Shown: positions 43,490-53,599 of the stretch, one piece after another
Layout of the letters: each line of letters begins with the position of its first letter
Numbering within the stretch: position 1 is the first letter of the stretch
Program-made: the position numbers and the translations under genes
Notes under the pieces: generated by a model
Told to the model about the DNA's origin: nothing
What the model saw: only the letters and a program-made list of their open reading frames with translations
Database searches by the model: none
Assembly: GCF_014698305.1 (NCBI RefSeq)
Contig: NZ_JACJST010000018.1
Coordinates: forward strand, 53,360-117,359
From: Anabaena lutea FACHB-196
GTDB taxonomy: Bacteria; Cyanobacteriota; Cyanobacteriia; Cyanobacteriales; Nostocaceae
Direction of reading: 5' to 3'
Length of the DNA stretch: 64,000 nucleotides

Positions 43490-44068
43490 TTAAGTGCAGG
43501 TTGTAGGAATATAAGGGTTTGGTGAACAGTACGGAGGTATATTAAAAGGTTGCTCTATCCATTCTGCCAATTCTCCTGTAGTGAGTGGTGCCGTTTTATC
43601 ACATTCGCTATCTGAAATTATAGGACGTGGAGGATAGGGAATGTGGCAAACCAACGTCTGCTTGTCATTGCGATCAACATCCAAAATACAACCTTCAAAA
43701 GCATTATATATGACTTTCGTACCCCAATATTCCCTATATGATGGGTTGAATATGGGAAGAAAGCCTTCTCGATCTCCAAAGGCTTCCGATAGTAACTCAT
43801 ATGCTTTCTGATATTCTCTCTCACCACTCTCGTGAGCAAATAACAGGTAATAGATTTTATCATGATTATCACCGTCTATATGAGTGTCTGTGAAGTATTT
43901 ACTTAACTCTTTCGCAATTTCACTATTTTGATTCAGCCATATATAAGCAATAACTTGAGAAAGTTTTTTGCTCATTTGCAATAGTTCTTTTACTGGTATT
44001 ATTTCGATGTTGTTCTCGTTCTCATGTATCTCTCTACACTTTGACACAAAATTTCTGCCTCCAAACAT
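43490..44068 (-). CDS. Unknown protein with Cys/Thr/Pro-rich C-terminus, possible RiPP precursor
   Basis: A 192-residue protein that I cannot place in a family. The front is helical (MSKKLSQVIAYIWLNQNSEI), the middle mixed (YREYWGTKVIYNAFEGCILD), and the last 40 residues change to a Pro/Tyr/Cys/Thr-rich tail ending PPYCSPNPYIPTTCT. A folded leader with a short C-terminal core of Cys, Ser and Thr is the layout of azol(in)e-containing peptide precursors, and the gene lies between radical SAM and amidohydrolase genes next to a YcaO enzyme. A perfect AAAAGGAG site precedes the ATG, consistent with high expression. It could also be an unrelated cluster protein. Confidence 0.65.
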   Translation of the reverse strand: MFGGRNFVSKCREIHENENNIEIIPVKELLQMSKKLSQVIAYIWLNQNSEIAKELSKYFTDTHIDGDNHDKIYYLLFAHESGEREYQKAYELLSEAFGDREGFLPIFNPSYREYWGTKVIYNAFEGCILDVDRNDKQTLVCHIPYPPRPIISDSECDKTAPLTTGELAEWIEQPFNIPPYCSPNPYIPTTCT

Positions 44069-44182
44069 GATGATTCTCCTTTTATGATTTAGTAAATGTT
44101 ATCGATAAAAATGGAAAGATTTATTTTTGGATAAATACCAAACAGTTTAATTAATGTTTGATAATTACAAACAAATCTTAAT

Positions 44183-45268
44183 TTATGTACAGTAATAGAA
44201 TCGAGTCGGATTATCCCAAACGATCTTCTGCACTGTTTCTGGAGATAACTTCGCTTCAAGCTCGACAACGGTTTTCACGATGTCCGGTTTATGATCCATG
44301 TGAGGATAATCAGAGCCGAAAATTAAGTTATCATCACCGATATACTCGATAATTTGAGCTAGATAAGGTTCAGATGGTTCAATAGACACAAAACACTGAC
44401 GACGGAAATACTCCGATGGAGGTATTTTTACATGATTTTTAACCTCCCACTGTAAATTTTTATATTCTTCATCCATTCTCCAGAGCCAATAAGGAAGCCA
44501 ACCACAACCAGACTCTAGAAACCCTACCTTTAGCTGAGGATGACGTTCTAACACCCCTCCTTCAATTAAGGCCAACAAGGCCATCATCTGTTCCATAGGG
44601 TGGGAACAAGCGTGTAGGGCAAAACGAGTATTAAACCTATCTGCACCTGTAGTTGGTAAGCGGCTATGGGTTCCTTCATGAATTCCTACAGCTATGCCTA
44701 ACTCCTCGCAGACTGTCCAAAATGGCTCATAGGCAGGATCACTCAAGAGTCGCCCTTTAACGGGGTTAGGACGTAAAAACACCGCCTTCCAGCCAAAATC
44801 AGCTATACGATATAATTCTGATACCATTTGCTCTGGTGCATGAAGATTAATCGCTCCTACTCCTTTCAATTTGTCTGGAGCATAGCTACAAAATTCTTCG
44901 TATAACCACGTATTGTAAGCATGGGTAAACGCTCCCACCACTTCGGCGGGCATGGTATCAATGGCAAAGAGCCACAATCCGTAAGTTGGATAAATAAACG
45001 CTATATCGACCCCCATCTGCACCATTGCTTGGAGGTGAGATTCTGGATCGTAGCGATGAAGATAAGCATGGGGATGAGCCTGCATCATCTCTTGATTGCC
45101 CATTTCTCGCACTTGTAGAGATATCTTTTCTACAATATCTTCCCCGTGAATTTTCATGTCTGGGGAGGGTGCAAAATGCTTAAATTCCGGGGCTAGGTAC
45201 TTAGCCCATATCTGCGGCGGCTCAATCACATGGGAATCAGCATCAATAATTTTATATCCGTGCAGCAT
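44183..45268 (-). CDS. Amidohydrolase (amidohydrolase_2, ACMSD-like)
   Basis: A 361-residue metal-dependent hydrolase of the amidohydrolase-2 group. Metal-site motifs are present: DADSHVIEPP at the N-terminus (DxH type), GIHEGTH near residue 195, CSHPMEQMM near residue 220 and the final FGSDYPHMD near residue 318. These enzymes hydrolyse or decarboxylate small substrates. Amidohydrolases also occur in some YcaO peptide clusters; the bottromycin pathway is one documented case. It starts 672 bp after the YcaO gene, in the same direction, and 114 bp before the possible precursor gene. Confidence 0.88.
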   Translation of the reverse strand: MLHGYKIIDADSHVIEPPQIWAKYLAPEFKHFAPSPDMKIHGEDIVEKISLQVREMGNQEMMQAHPHAYLHRYDPESHLQAMVQMGVDIAFIYPTYGLWLFAIDTMPAEVVGAFTHAYNTWLYEEFCSYAPDKLKGVGAINLHAPEQMVSELYRIADFGWKAVFLRPNPVKGRLLSDPAYEPFWTVCEELGIAVGIHEGTHSRLPTTGADRFNTRFALHACSHPMEQMMALLALIEGGVLERHPQLKVGFLESGCGWLPYWLWRMDEEYKNLQWEVKNHVKIPPSEYFRRQCFVSIEPSEPYLAQIIEYIGDDNLIFGSDYPHMDHKPDIVKTVVELEAKLSPETVQKIVWDNPTRFYYCT

Positions 45269-45680
45269 AAAACCTGGAAAATTTCAGACAGTTATCAGTA
45301 TAAATTATCCTGTTTAAAACTTTGAGCAAACATCATTCATATTGCTACCTGTCAAAGCTTTCTCTACAGTTTACTATGCGAACAGAGAATTAAAAATTTG
45401 AGGTTATTTAAATAAATAGACAAAATTAATTACACAAAATCTAGGCTGAAATCTTTGGATGATAAAGAATTGATAGAAATCATGTAATTAATTCTGTCCT
45501 AATACAAGTACAGCAATCTTAAATGAAAAATGAAAGGTGAACAAACTTTAGGAATAGCTTCTACGAGTTAGTATGCCTAAGGCACGCAAGCTATTAGAAG
45601 TTTAACCGGACTACTATAGTATCTTTGGTTTTTCACCTCAAGAGTTGAGTTAAAATCAGGACTATTAAAAATTAACTAAA

Positions 45681-45725
45681 TTCAGTTTACTTAAGTTAAA
45701 TTCAGTTTAATTCAGTTTAATTCAG
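45681..45725. repeat. 10-bp phased repeats (TTCAGTTTAA)
   Basis: Units start at 45681, 45691 (degenerate), 45701, 45711 and 45721, exactly one helical turn apart. Reverse complement of the ACTGAATTTA type at 19671 and 35281. Confidence 0.8.
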
Positions 45726-45796
45726 GTATGGCAGATGCCAAAAGCCTCCGAGTTGTAAAGTTTAGGGAACACAAAAAAATAAATTACCCAAAAATT

Positions 45797-45878
45797 GTAG
45801 GGTGGGTTACGCAGCATAACCCACCATTATCCCTTAAATTTATGGTGGGTTACGGACTTTAGTCCTAACCCACCCTAC
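45797..45878. repeat. Palindromic element GTAGGGTGGGTT
   Basis: Outer arms GTAGGGTGGGTT and AACCCACCCTAC with an inner GGTGGGTTA copy; a dispersed element that could also end the YcaO transcript, which stops 60 bp away. Confidence 0.7.
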
Positions 45879-45940
45879 AGGAGATTTTTTTATTTGGAAG
45901 TCTCTATTCTCGAAGACCGACAATGCTTTCTCAGGTTAAA

Positions 45941-48250
45941 CTACATCCACATCGGATAAGGGTTGAGTTGGTCTTCTGTCAAAGACTCTTTCAACCAACC
46001 CATTTTGAGAGGAATTTCATAAAGCCGTCCTGTACCTAAGCGTTTCCACATATGTCGCATTCCTGGCACAATTACCTTAGCTACTCTCAGCCCAATATCG
46101 GCACGAGTCTGATCTAGAACTAGCATTTCCAGATCATTTTTTTCAACTATTTGTTGACAAAGCCTAATATCTTCGAGAAGATCATCACTGGCTAGTTGCG
46201 GATAATCTGCACAGACTTTCGGGACACTGAGAGTATCAGGAAGGAGATAAGGTTGATTTGCTACAGTCGCAGATTTCCACCATTCTATTGCTAAGGGATC
46301 AGCCGATGGGGGATATTGGGTAGTTCCATCTGCTTGAGCCGATAAAACGTTAGGTAGTATTTGGTTAACTTCTGTTAAAGCTCGACTAATGGCAATCTGA
46401 GGGTCAAAATGGGTTCCATAGCCTAAGATAACATCTTCTGTTTCTTGATCTGTGCGGCGACTAATTGCAGCGAAAGCTGGAATATTGAGGTCACTAGTAA
46501 TATCTAAAACCCATAATTCTCTGTTAATGGCTTGGTAATATTTCTTGAGTTCTTGAAAATAAGGCTCGTTGAAACTATCTAAATCTACTTGAGGTTTTTG
46601 TAGACGGTTATACCACCACAAGGCTACACAATCACGCTCAACTAATTCCATAAATCCTTGGAGAATAGCTTCTTCGAGGGTATTACCTGCCGCACATCCA
46701 TTGGAGTCTGCCCAACAGTCAGGTTTATGGGGTTGAGAATAGCCATAATAGCAATAAGCTGTTGGCAGATATTTGAATTCTTGATGGGTTAAAGACCAAA
46801 CTGGTGTCCAGTCGATTTCTTTTTCTATATCAAATGGTTCAGGGATTTTTTGAAACCAACCTTTACTTTTGGCATTCCATTGTTCCCGATTCTGGTATTG
46901 CTGTTCGCTGAAATTCATACAGACATTGGGATGAATAGCTGTATTTCCCAATTGTTGATAACTGCCTTTGTGTCTAATTTCATCTCCCTGAAATACTCCA
47001 GAATACCTTTCAATACCTTCACAGAAACCGCTCACTCTGGCTTGAATGTCAGTCTTCCCTTTTCCTGCACTTCTACCGCCGATGTTTTGACGTAAACTGT
47101 CTAAATCGTCAAAGATACTGAGAAAATGATGCTTGGCTAAATAAGTATGAGTTAACCCATTTCCTGGTAGTTTTTGTAGTTCTCGGATAATGCCCGTAAT
47201 AGGACTAATATGATGTTGATATTTTCTGAAAGTTTCTTGGGGTGAACAATAACGATGTCCTCCGTCTGCGGTGAAATTTTTCTTACGGTGTCCTAGAACA
47301 ATGGGTAGGGGTTTGTTGTTCAATCCATTGGCTATCTCTGCACAGCTAGAACATTGGGGACGCTTAATGAGGATATGGTTTTGGGTTTGGAGAGTCAGCG
47401 TATCATAGGTGAATAAAGTCCCTTCTAATTGTTGATTTCCACCTTGGATAATCCACTTAAAAACCTCTGTAGCTACCATTCCTAATGCTGTTTGCACTGT
47501 AGAAGTGAGAAACCCTAGAGGAGGGGAAAATGAGGGGGAATTCTTCTTATGTCTTTGGATAAAACTTTGGACTGGTTGATTGTCTCGTAAACGGTGTGCT
47601 AGACATTCCCAGCACCCGGTTTTGTGGGGAGAAAATATCGGTCCCATCCAGGTAATTGTTCCTAAGGGATTAACTAGCATCCAAGGAGATTGTGACTTTA
47701 ATGCTTGTTGATTAAATTCTTCTAGCTGAGGGTGGAGGTAGTTGTCAGTTAAGACTACTGTGAAATCTCCTGTATCAGCTACTTGAATATGCAGAGATTT
47801 GAGGATGGCTATGAAGTCGTCGCTAGGAAGAGAACCTATGGCTTTGACTGCGACTGTGGCTGATTGTAATCGTTGAGCAGCGACTGTGGGAGTAATGTTG
47901 AGATGATGACAGAAGATGGCTAGGTGGGAGGGTAGTGAGTCATCTTGTTCTACCAGATAGCCCTGTTGTTCCATTTGAAATAGGGCATATTGGGTCTTGA
48001 TAGTGACATTGAGAGCATTTTGGAAAAAGTCGGTTGTTTCTTGATCAGTTGGTTGTTGTTGCAGTAGTTCGAGTTGGATTATGTCGATAATTTCGTCTAT
48101 GCTAAGATGAGCATCTCGTACTAAAGAAGCTATGCGACAGGAAAAGCGATCGCTCAACCAAACTGCTTCTCTCTCGGATAAGAGAAATACCTGGTCTGGT
48201 TCTATGGTTTCAACGGAGTAACAAGGCTGGAAATCGGGTTTATTGATCAT
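45941..48250 (-). CDS. Fused E1-like / YcaO azoline-forming cyclodehydratase (TOMM C-D fusion)
   Basis: A 769-residue fused cyclodehydratase. The N-terminal ~330 residues form the E1-like/ocin-ThiF-type partner, with two CxxC pairs that should bind zinc (TGCWECLAHRL near residue 215, QCSSCAEI near residue 304). Residues about 340-769 are the YcaO domain with the ATP-binding motifs SGFCEGIERYSG (SxxxExxER) and LEEAILQGFMELVERD. It would convert Cys/Ser/Thr of a precursor peptide to thiazolines or oxazolines using ATP. The C-terminus is PYPMWM rather than the classical PxPxP. No dehydrogenase gene was found nearby, so azolines might not be oxidised to azoles. Confidence 0.9.
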   Translation of the reverse strand: MINKPDFQPCYSVETIEPDQVFLLSEREAVWLSDRFSCRIASLVRDAHLSIDEIIDIIQLELLQQQPTDQETTDFFQNALNVTIKTQYALFQMEQQGYLVEQDDSLPSHLAIFCHHLNITPTVAAQRLQSATVAVKAIGSLPSDDFIAILKSLHIQVADTGDFTVVLTDNYLHPQLEEFNQQALKSQSPWMLVNPLGTITWMGPIFSPHKTGCWECLAHRLRDNQPVQSFIQRHKKNSPSFSPPLGFLTSTVQTALGMVATEVFKWIIQGGNQQLEGTLFTYDTLTLQTQNHILIKRPQCSSCAEIANGLNNKPLPIVLGHRKKNFTADGGHRYCSPQETFRKYQHHISPITGIIRELQKLPGNGLTHTYLAKHHFLSIFDDLDSLRQNIGGRSAGKGKTDIQARVSGFCEGIERYSGVFQGDEIRHKGSYQQLGNTAIHPNVCMNFSEQQYQNREQWNAKSKGWFQKIPEPFDIEKEIDWTPVWSLTHQEFKYLPTAYCYYGYSQPHKPDCWADSNGCAAGNTLEEAILQGFMELVERDCVALWWYNRLQKPQVDLDSFNEPYFQELKKYYQAINRELWVLDITSDLNIPAFAAISRRTDQETEDVILGYGTHFDPQIAISRALTEVNQILPNVLSAQADGTTQYPPSADPLAIEWWKSATVANQPYLLPDTLSVPKVCADYPQLASDDLLEDIRLCQQIVEKNDLEMLVLDQTRADIGLRVAKVIVPGMRHMWKRLGTGRLYEIPLKMGWLKESLTEDQLNPYPMWM

Positions 48251-48390
48251 CTTCTATATTTGTATTAATTAAAGTGTAATTTATTTGGTTCACTAAAATT
48301 TAACGGTACTGCAAGGGTTTGAGACCTACAAAATCCAGAGGGTTTAATTGGTATAAAAATTTGTGACAGTTGCGTAAGTCTGTAAGAATT

Positions 48391-48451
48391 CAGGAGTCAG
48401 GAGACGCTACGCAGACCTCCGGTTCAGGAGACGCTTCGCAGACCTTTGGTT
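48391..48451. repeat. Tandem dispersed repeat (CAGGAGACGC)
   Basis: Two units of the CAGGAGACGCTTCGCAGACC type in tandem, also seen at 31065. The rest of 48251-48596 shows no gene. Confidence 0.7.
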
Positions 48452-48573
48452 CAGAATGCTTATGAAATGAAGAATAGAGAGAAGCAAGATTTTATCAAAA
48501 TCATTAAATTTGACTCGAAAAGTCTTTATTCTCCTAACTTGGAGTATTCTCTATCCTGAATACTTACGTAAGT

Positions 48574-48637
48574 CTTAACTATATATATAAACTTATTTTA
48601 ACCTTTTATTTTACTGAATTTATTTTTACCTTAATCT
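48574..48637 (+). promoter_or_regulatory. Candidate Pho box upstream of the GDPD gene
   Basis: TTTAACCT (48597), ATTTTACT (48608), TTTATTTT (48619) and CTTAATCT (48630) form an 11-bp ladder whose first and last units fit the cyanobacterial Pho-box consensus exactly. A further perfect unit CTTAACTA lies at 48574. The array is about 190 bp before the start codon. Confidence 0.62.
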
Positions 48638-48824
48638 TTCAATGAAATTATTGTGATTGCTAGTTGAATTTCTTCATACTAACTTCGATGAATTTGAATT
48701 AAAAATCTCATTTTTTAAACTCAAATTTAGCGGATTTGAATTTAATTTTTAATCACCGCAGAGATGTAAAGAGAAATTCAATAATGCGTAAAACACAAAA
48801 AGCAAGAAGAGAAATACTAAATAT

Positions 48825-51800
48825 ATGGTTTCCCAAGTAGAGTTAATCGGTTTTGCTTCTTTACCTGCTGATACCTTTGCTGAGGGTCCTGATTCGGGAA
48901 ATGGGATCTCTGGAAATGGTAGAACTGGACCCTTTCCCGGACAGCCAATCCAAGGTTTTAGCGGCGTACAATTCGCTAAAAATAATACTTTGTATTTCCT
49001 ATCAGATAATGGTTATGGAAGCAAAGATAATAGTGCCGATTATTTGCTGCGTATCCATCGTGTAGATCCCAATTTTAAGGGAACAGAAAATGGTGATGGT
49101 ACTGTTAATACTTTAGATTTCATTCAATTGTCTGACCCTAATAACAAAGTTCCTTTCACAATTGTGAATGAGGGAACTAGCGCAAGATTATTAACTGGTG
49201 CAGATTTTGATATTGAATCTTTTGTAATTGCGGAAGATGGTTCAATCTGGATTGGTGACGAATTTGGGCCTTATCTATTACATTTTGATGCTAGTGGTAA
49301 GCTGTTAGATGCACCTATTCCTACACCTAACACAGTCACACTAAATACCTTAAATGGTGAAGCGCCAATTGTGATTGGACACCGGGGTGCTAGTGGTGAA
49401 CTTCCAGAACATACCCTGGGATCTTATAAGTTAGCAATTGAAAGAGGTGCAGACTTCATTGAACCAGATTTGGTTTCTACTAAAGATGGTGTGCTAATTG
49501 CGCGTCATGAACCAATGCTAGATGATACTACCAACGTAGCAGAAGTTTTTGGTGCAGACCGTAAATCTACGAAAATGCTGGATGGTGTAGAAGTCACTGC
49601 ATACTTTGCTTCTGATTTTACTCTGGCAGAAATCAAAACCCTGCGGGCAAAAATGCCCCAAAATTTCCGCACTCAAGTGTTTAATGATTTGTATGAAATT
49701 CCTACTTTGGCGGAAATCATTGATTTAGTTAAACAGGTAGAACTAGATACAGGTCGCAAAATTGGTATTTATCCAGAAACTAAACATCCAACTTTTCACG
49801 ATAATCTTGATTTATCTTTAGAAGAACCGCTGTTAGCAACTCTGGAAGCAGCAGATTTCACAGATCCTAGTCGGATATTTATTCAATCTTTTGAAGTTGC
49901 TAACCTCAAAGAACTAAATGAGATAACTGATATTCCTCTGGTTCAGTTGTTGGATGCTTATGATGTGAATCTTGATGGTTCTCTGCAAGAAGTTCAACCC
50001 TACGATTTCGTGGTTAGTGGTGACAACCGCGATTATGCAGACTTGCGGACAGTTGCAGGGTTAGAGGAAATTGCTACCTATGCGGATGGTATTGGCCCCT
50101 GGAAACGAATGATTGTTTCTGTTAAGGGTGTGGATGCTAATAACGATGGTTTAGCGGATGATGTCAATGGTGATGGTGCAGTTAACGATGCTGATAAAAC
50201 TCTGACTGCTCCTACTACTTTAGTCCAAGATGCCCATGATGCGGGTTTGCTGGTACATCCCTACACTTTCCGCAATGAAGGACGTTATTTAGCCTCAGAT
50301 TATAATGGCAATCCACAGGAAGAATTTAAACAGTTTATCAATTTAGGTGTTGATGGATATTTTACCGATTTTCCCGGTACAGGTGACTTAGCACGCGATC
50401 GCATTACCGCAGAATTTGTAAGATCGCCCCAAAACCCCGATGTTCTTGCTAAAACCGAGTTTAATACCTTAGATGGTAATGCACCTTTAGTAATCGGCCA
50501 CAGAGGTGCAAGTGGTTCACGTCCAGAACACACTCTAGCAGCTTACAAATTAGCGATCGCAGATGGGGCTGATTTTATTGAACCTGATTTGGTAGCTACC
50601 AAAGACGGAATTTTAATCGCCCGTCACGAAAACGCCTTAGCAATTCTCAATGCTGATGGTACAATCAACCGCACAGATACCAGCACAGATATTGCTACCC
50701 GTCCAGAATTTGCAGACCGTAAAACCACCAAAGTTGTTGATGGTCGCACCATTATCGGTTGGTTTACCGAAGACTTGACTTTAGCAGAAATTAAAACCCT
50801 CAAAGCGATCGAACGTCTACCAGATCTGCGGGGAACAGAATATGATAACGACAACTTAGAAGTTCCCACTCTGCAAGAAATCATTGAATTAGTCAAACAG
50901 GTAGAAACAGAAACAGGTCGCAAAATTGGTATTTATCCAGAAACCAAACACCCCACCTACTTTGCAACTGAAGGTACACGCCTAGATGGTACTACCAAAA
51001 TCAACACCAATTTAGGACAGTTACTAGTTGACACCTTAGTTGCTAATAACTTCACCGATCCAACGCGGGTATTTATTCAATCTTTTGAAGTAGGCAATCT
51101 CCAAGAACTCAATAATGTTCTTATGCCTGCGAAGAATATTGACATCCCACTAATTCAATTATATGGCGGAGCCACACAAAAGCCCTATGATTTCGTAGTT
51201 AGTGGAGATTCTCGCACCTATGGAGATCTTACCACCCCAGCAGAACTAGCTAAAATTGCCGAATATGCCTCTGGTATTGGTCCCAGCAAGCGTTTAATTA
51301 TTCCTGCTAACACCGTAGATAACAATGGTGATGGTCAACCAGATGACCTGAATGGGGATGGAACAATTAACGAAGCTGATAGAGTTCTTGGTACTCCCAC
51401 AACTCTAGTCCAAGATGCCCATAATGCCGAATTGCTTGTCCACCCTTACACCTTCCGTAACGAAGATGTTTTCCTCGCATCAGACTACAACGGAGATCCC
51501 AAAAAGGAATATGAACAGTTTATTGAACTAGGAATTGACGGTTACTTTACCGACTTCCCCAGTACAGGAGATTTGGTGCGTGACCAATTTGTAGGTGAAG
51601 CTGTTGTTTCCAATCTTGGTGGTTCAAAAGGTTTTGAAGGTATGGCTATTAGTCCCGACCAAAAAACCTTGTATCCTTTACTGGAAGGAACAGTTTTCGG
51701 TGATCCCGCAGGTTCACTACGAATCTATAAATTTGATGTCGCTTCTCAGGAATTCCAGGGTTTACAAGGCTTCTACAAGTTGGAAAACCCCAGCTATGCT

Positions 51801-52814
51801 ATTGGTGATTTCACAGTCATTAATAATAATGAGTATTTAGTGATTGAGCGGGATAATGGTCAGGGAAGCACTGCTGAATTTAAGAAAGTCTACAAAGTTG
51901 ATTTGTCCAAAAAAGATGCTAACGGCTTTGTAGAAAAAGTAGAAGTAGCTGACCTTCTGAATATCCAAGACCCCAACGACCTCAATGGAGATGGACAAAC
52001 AACCTTTGACTTCCCATTTGTGACGATTGAAAATGTTTTGGTTGTTGACAAAGATACCATTTTAGTTGCCAATGATAACAACTATCCCTTCTCAATCGGT
52101 CGTCCGGGTAATGATCCACAAAATCCAGTCATTGACAACAACGAAATCATTCTGCTCAAATTAGATCAGCCCCTTAACCTTGCACCTGGTATAGGTCAAG
52201 AGACCAATAACCTAGTTACAGGAACACCGGGTAAAGATGACCTAGTAGCTGGAGTTGACTTTGATGGAGTCAATGACACAGTGTTCTCTGGTGCAGAGAA
52301 CGATACAGTAGATGTTCCTTTTGGCGGCAGTTTAGCTGGTAACAATCGCATCTTTACAGGTAGTGGTGAGGATAAAATTTTTGCTGCTGATGGCGATGAC
52401 GCTTTTAGTAGCAGTGGAAATGACAAATTCTATGCTGTTGATGCCAGTGGCTACCGTTTCTCTGGTGGTGTAGGTAATGATGAATTCTACTTAGGTGCAG
52501 ATGGTCGCGCCCTAGGTGGTGTAGGTAATGATAAATTCTACGTTGTTGAAGGTGGTGGTAATTTACTCTCTGGTGGTGCAGGTGCTGACCAATTCTGGAT
52601 TCTCAACGGTGATTTACCCAGTGCTGCTAACACCGTTGTTGACTTTGAAATCGGTACTGATGTGTTAGGTATTGCTGGTCAAGGTGCAGGTTTTGACTTT
52701 GCAGACTTGACCCTGAGTGGTAACAGTATTGCCGTTGGTGACAAAACTATTGCTATTCTCACAGGAGTGAATACCACTAGTTTGACTGCTGCTAATTTCG
52801 TTTTTGAATCATAA
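48825..52814 (+). CDS. Secreted double glycerophosphodiester phosphodiesterase in a split esterase-like domain
   Basis: A 1329-residue protein. Residues 1-175 and about 925-1125 are two halves of an esterase-like (phytase-associated) beta-propeller domain ([29 protein letters not shown]; then [20 protein letters not shown] and [10 protein letters not shown]). Two GDPD domains sit between them: [18 protein letters not shown] near residue 184 and [18 protein letters not shown] near residue 555, each with FIEPDL and [11 protein letters not shown]. They should hydrolyse glycerophosphodiesters such as deacylated phospholipids. Residues about 1127-1329 are the RTX-like module shared with PhoX, presumably the type I secretion signal. 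No N-terminal signal peptide. Confidence 0.88.
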   Translation: MVSQVELIGFASLPADTFAEGPDSGNGISGNGRTGPFPGQPIQGFSGVQFAKNNTLYFLSDNGYGSKDNSADYLLRIHRVDPNFKGTENGDGTVNTLDFIQLSDPNNKVPFTIVNEGTSARLLTGADFDIESFVIAEDGSIWIGDEFGPYLLHFDASGKLLDAPIPTPNTVTLNTLNGEAPIVIGHRGASGELPEHTLGSYKLAIERGADFIEPDLVSTKDGVLIARHEPMLDDTTNVAEVFGADRKSTKMLDGVEVTAYFASDFTLAEIKTLRAKMPQNFRTQVFNDLYEIPTLAEIIDLVKQVELDTGRKIGIYPETKHPTFHDNLDLSLEEPLLATLEAADFTDPSRIFIQSFEVANLKELNEITDIPLVQLLDAYDVNLDGSLQEVQPYDFVVSGDNRDYADLRTVAGLEEIATYADGIGPWKRMIVSVKGVDANNDGLADDVNGDGAVNDADKTLTAPTTLVQDAHDAGLLVHPYTFRNEGRYLASDYNGNPQEEFKQFINLGVDGYFTDFPGTGDLARDRITAEFVRSPQNPDVLAKTEFNTLDGNAPLVIGHRGASGSRPEHTLAAYKLAIADGADFIEPDLVATKDGILIARHENALAILNADGTINRTDTSTDIATRPEFADRKTTKVVDGRTIIGWFTEDLTLAEIKTLKAIERLPDLRGTEYDNDNLEVPTLQEIIELVKQVETETGRKIGIYPETKHPTYFATEGTRLDGTTKINTNLGQLLVDTLVANNFTDPTRVFIQSFEVGNLQELNNVLMPAKNIDIPLIQLYGGATQKPYDFVVSGDSRTYGDLTTPAELAKIAEYASGIGPSKRLIIPANTVDNNGDGQPDDLNGDGTINEADRVLGTPTTLVQDAHNAELLVHPYTFRNEDVFLASDYNGDPKKEYEQFIELGIDGYFTDFPSTGDLVRDQFVGEAVVSNLGGSKGFEGMAISPDQKTLYPLLEGTVFGDPAGSLRIYKFDVASQEFQGLQGFYKLENPSYAIGDFTVINNNEYLVIERDNGQGSTAEFKKVYKVDLSKKDANGFVEKVEVADLLNIQDPNDLNGDGQTTFDFPFVTIENVLVVDKDTILVANDNNYPFSIGRPGNDPQNPVIDNNEIILLKLDQPLNLAPGIGQETNNLVTGTPGKDDLVAGVDFDGVNDTVFSGAENDTVDVPFGGSLAGNNRIFTGSGEDKIFAADGDDAFSSSGNDKFYAVDASGYRFSGGVGNDEFYLGADGRALGGVGNDKFYVVEGGGNLLSGGAGADQFWILNGDLPSAANTVVDFEIGTDVLGIAGQGAGFDFADLTLSGNSIAVGDKTIAILTGVNTTSLTAANFVFES
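52203..52814 (+). repeat. 609-bp C-terminal secretion-module repeat, copy 2
   Basis: Nearly identical to 16497-17108, no indels. Differences include GCTCCT to GTTCCT and GCTTTTG to GTTTTTG, a few giving amino acid changes. Confidence 0.95.
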
Positions 52815-52845
52815 ATTAGTGTAGGCAAATAAAAAGAGGATATTA

Positions 52846-52881
52846 AAAGCGATCGCATTGTAGATGAAGTGCGATCGCTTT
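52846..52881 (+). terminator. HIP1-containing hairpin after the GDPD gene
   Basis: A 12-bp perfect stem (AAAGCGATCGCA / TGCGATCGCTTT) with a 12-nt loop, 32 bp after the stop codon. Each arm holds a HIP1 octamer. Confidence 0.6.
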
Positions 52882-53125
52882 CTTGATGCTGATTATTTTT
52901 AATAAAATAGTTCTTCCTTATCAAGATAAGGATAACACATATAAAACTCCATGTCAACACTTCTCTTCCTCTCTCAGCGTTAAATTGATTGTCTGAATCA
53001 GGATTTCCAGGATTTAAGGATGAACAGGATGAAGATGAAAATTCTGTCTTCAATTACCAGTATTCTCGGTTGGGTTGTGGAACGTGAACTTTCGCGTAGC
53101 AATGGAACGAAACCCACCAACAATA

Positions 53126-53287
53126 TCAACCACTAATTAGGGTTTGCTGAAAAAATGCAAACAGATTGACATTCACATCAGCATCAATAAAGCCAGATGT
53201 ACCTGATAAAGTAGCTAATAACTGACCAGTTCCAAAACCAGTATTACCAATTGTGCCATCACCAATGCGGACAAATGTATAATACAT
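53126..53287 (-). pseudogene. Remnant of a secreted Ca-binding/beta-propeller protein C-terminus
   Basis: A 53-codon frame on the minus strand containing FVRIGDGTIGNTGFGTGQLL, then ATLSGTSGFIDADVNVNLFA, a pattern seen at the ends of cyanobacterial secreted repeat proteins. No upstream coding continues. The remainder of 52882-53452 shows no gene. Confidence 0.5.
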
Positions 53288-53452
53288 ACAGGTTGAAGTA
53301 CAATGAAAATCGTAATTTTGCGGATATGAGACTAGTTAAAGATGATTCTGTTTTGTGACTAAAATATATAAGCACAATAGTGACATACTTGTTGACTGGT
53401 GTCAACTCCTTCTGCAAAGAAGCCGTAGACTCTATTTTGAATTCACTGAGTT

Positions 53453-53482
53453 CTTAACGTGTTATTATTTATTTCTTAATTT
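53453..53482 (+). promoter_or_regulatory. Candidate Pho box upstream of the phytase fusion gene
   Basis: CTTAACGT (53453), ATTATTTA (53464) and CTTAATTT (53475) at exact 11-bp spacing; first and third units keep CTTAA. About 120 bp before the start codon. Confidence 0.58.
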
Positions 53483-53599
53483 TGCTGGGATAGCTTTTGG
53501 TTTGTAGTCACGGTTTTAACCCTTTTGGCGAAATTTCCAGAGGACTAAAGTCCTGACTACAAACTCAGTAACATTCAAAATCTAATTCTAGACATAACA

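Larger units (their letters stand above)
45269..45940. other. Noncoding gap with phased repeats and palindrome
   Basis: No gene is visible. It contains 10-bp TTCAGTTTAA repeats (45681-45725) and a palindrome starting GTAGGGTGGGTT and ending at 45878. Short peptides below about 30 residues cannot be excluded. Confidence 0.6.

Noticed and set aside
43490..44068. Assignment as an NHLP-type (nitrile hydratase-like) leader precursor
   Set aside because: Only a faint resemblance near residues 66-75; not enough to name the leader family, so it is listed only as a possible precursor.
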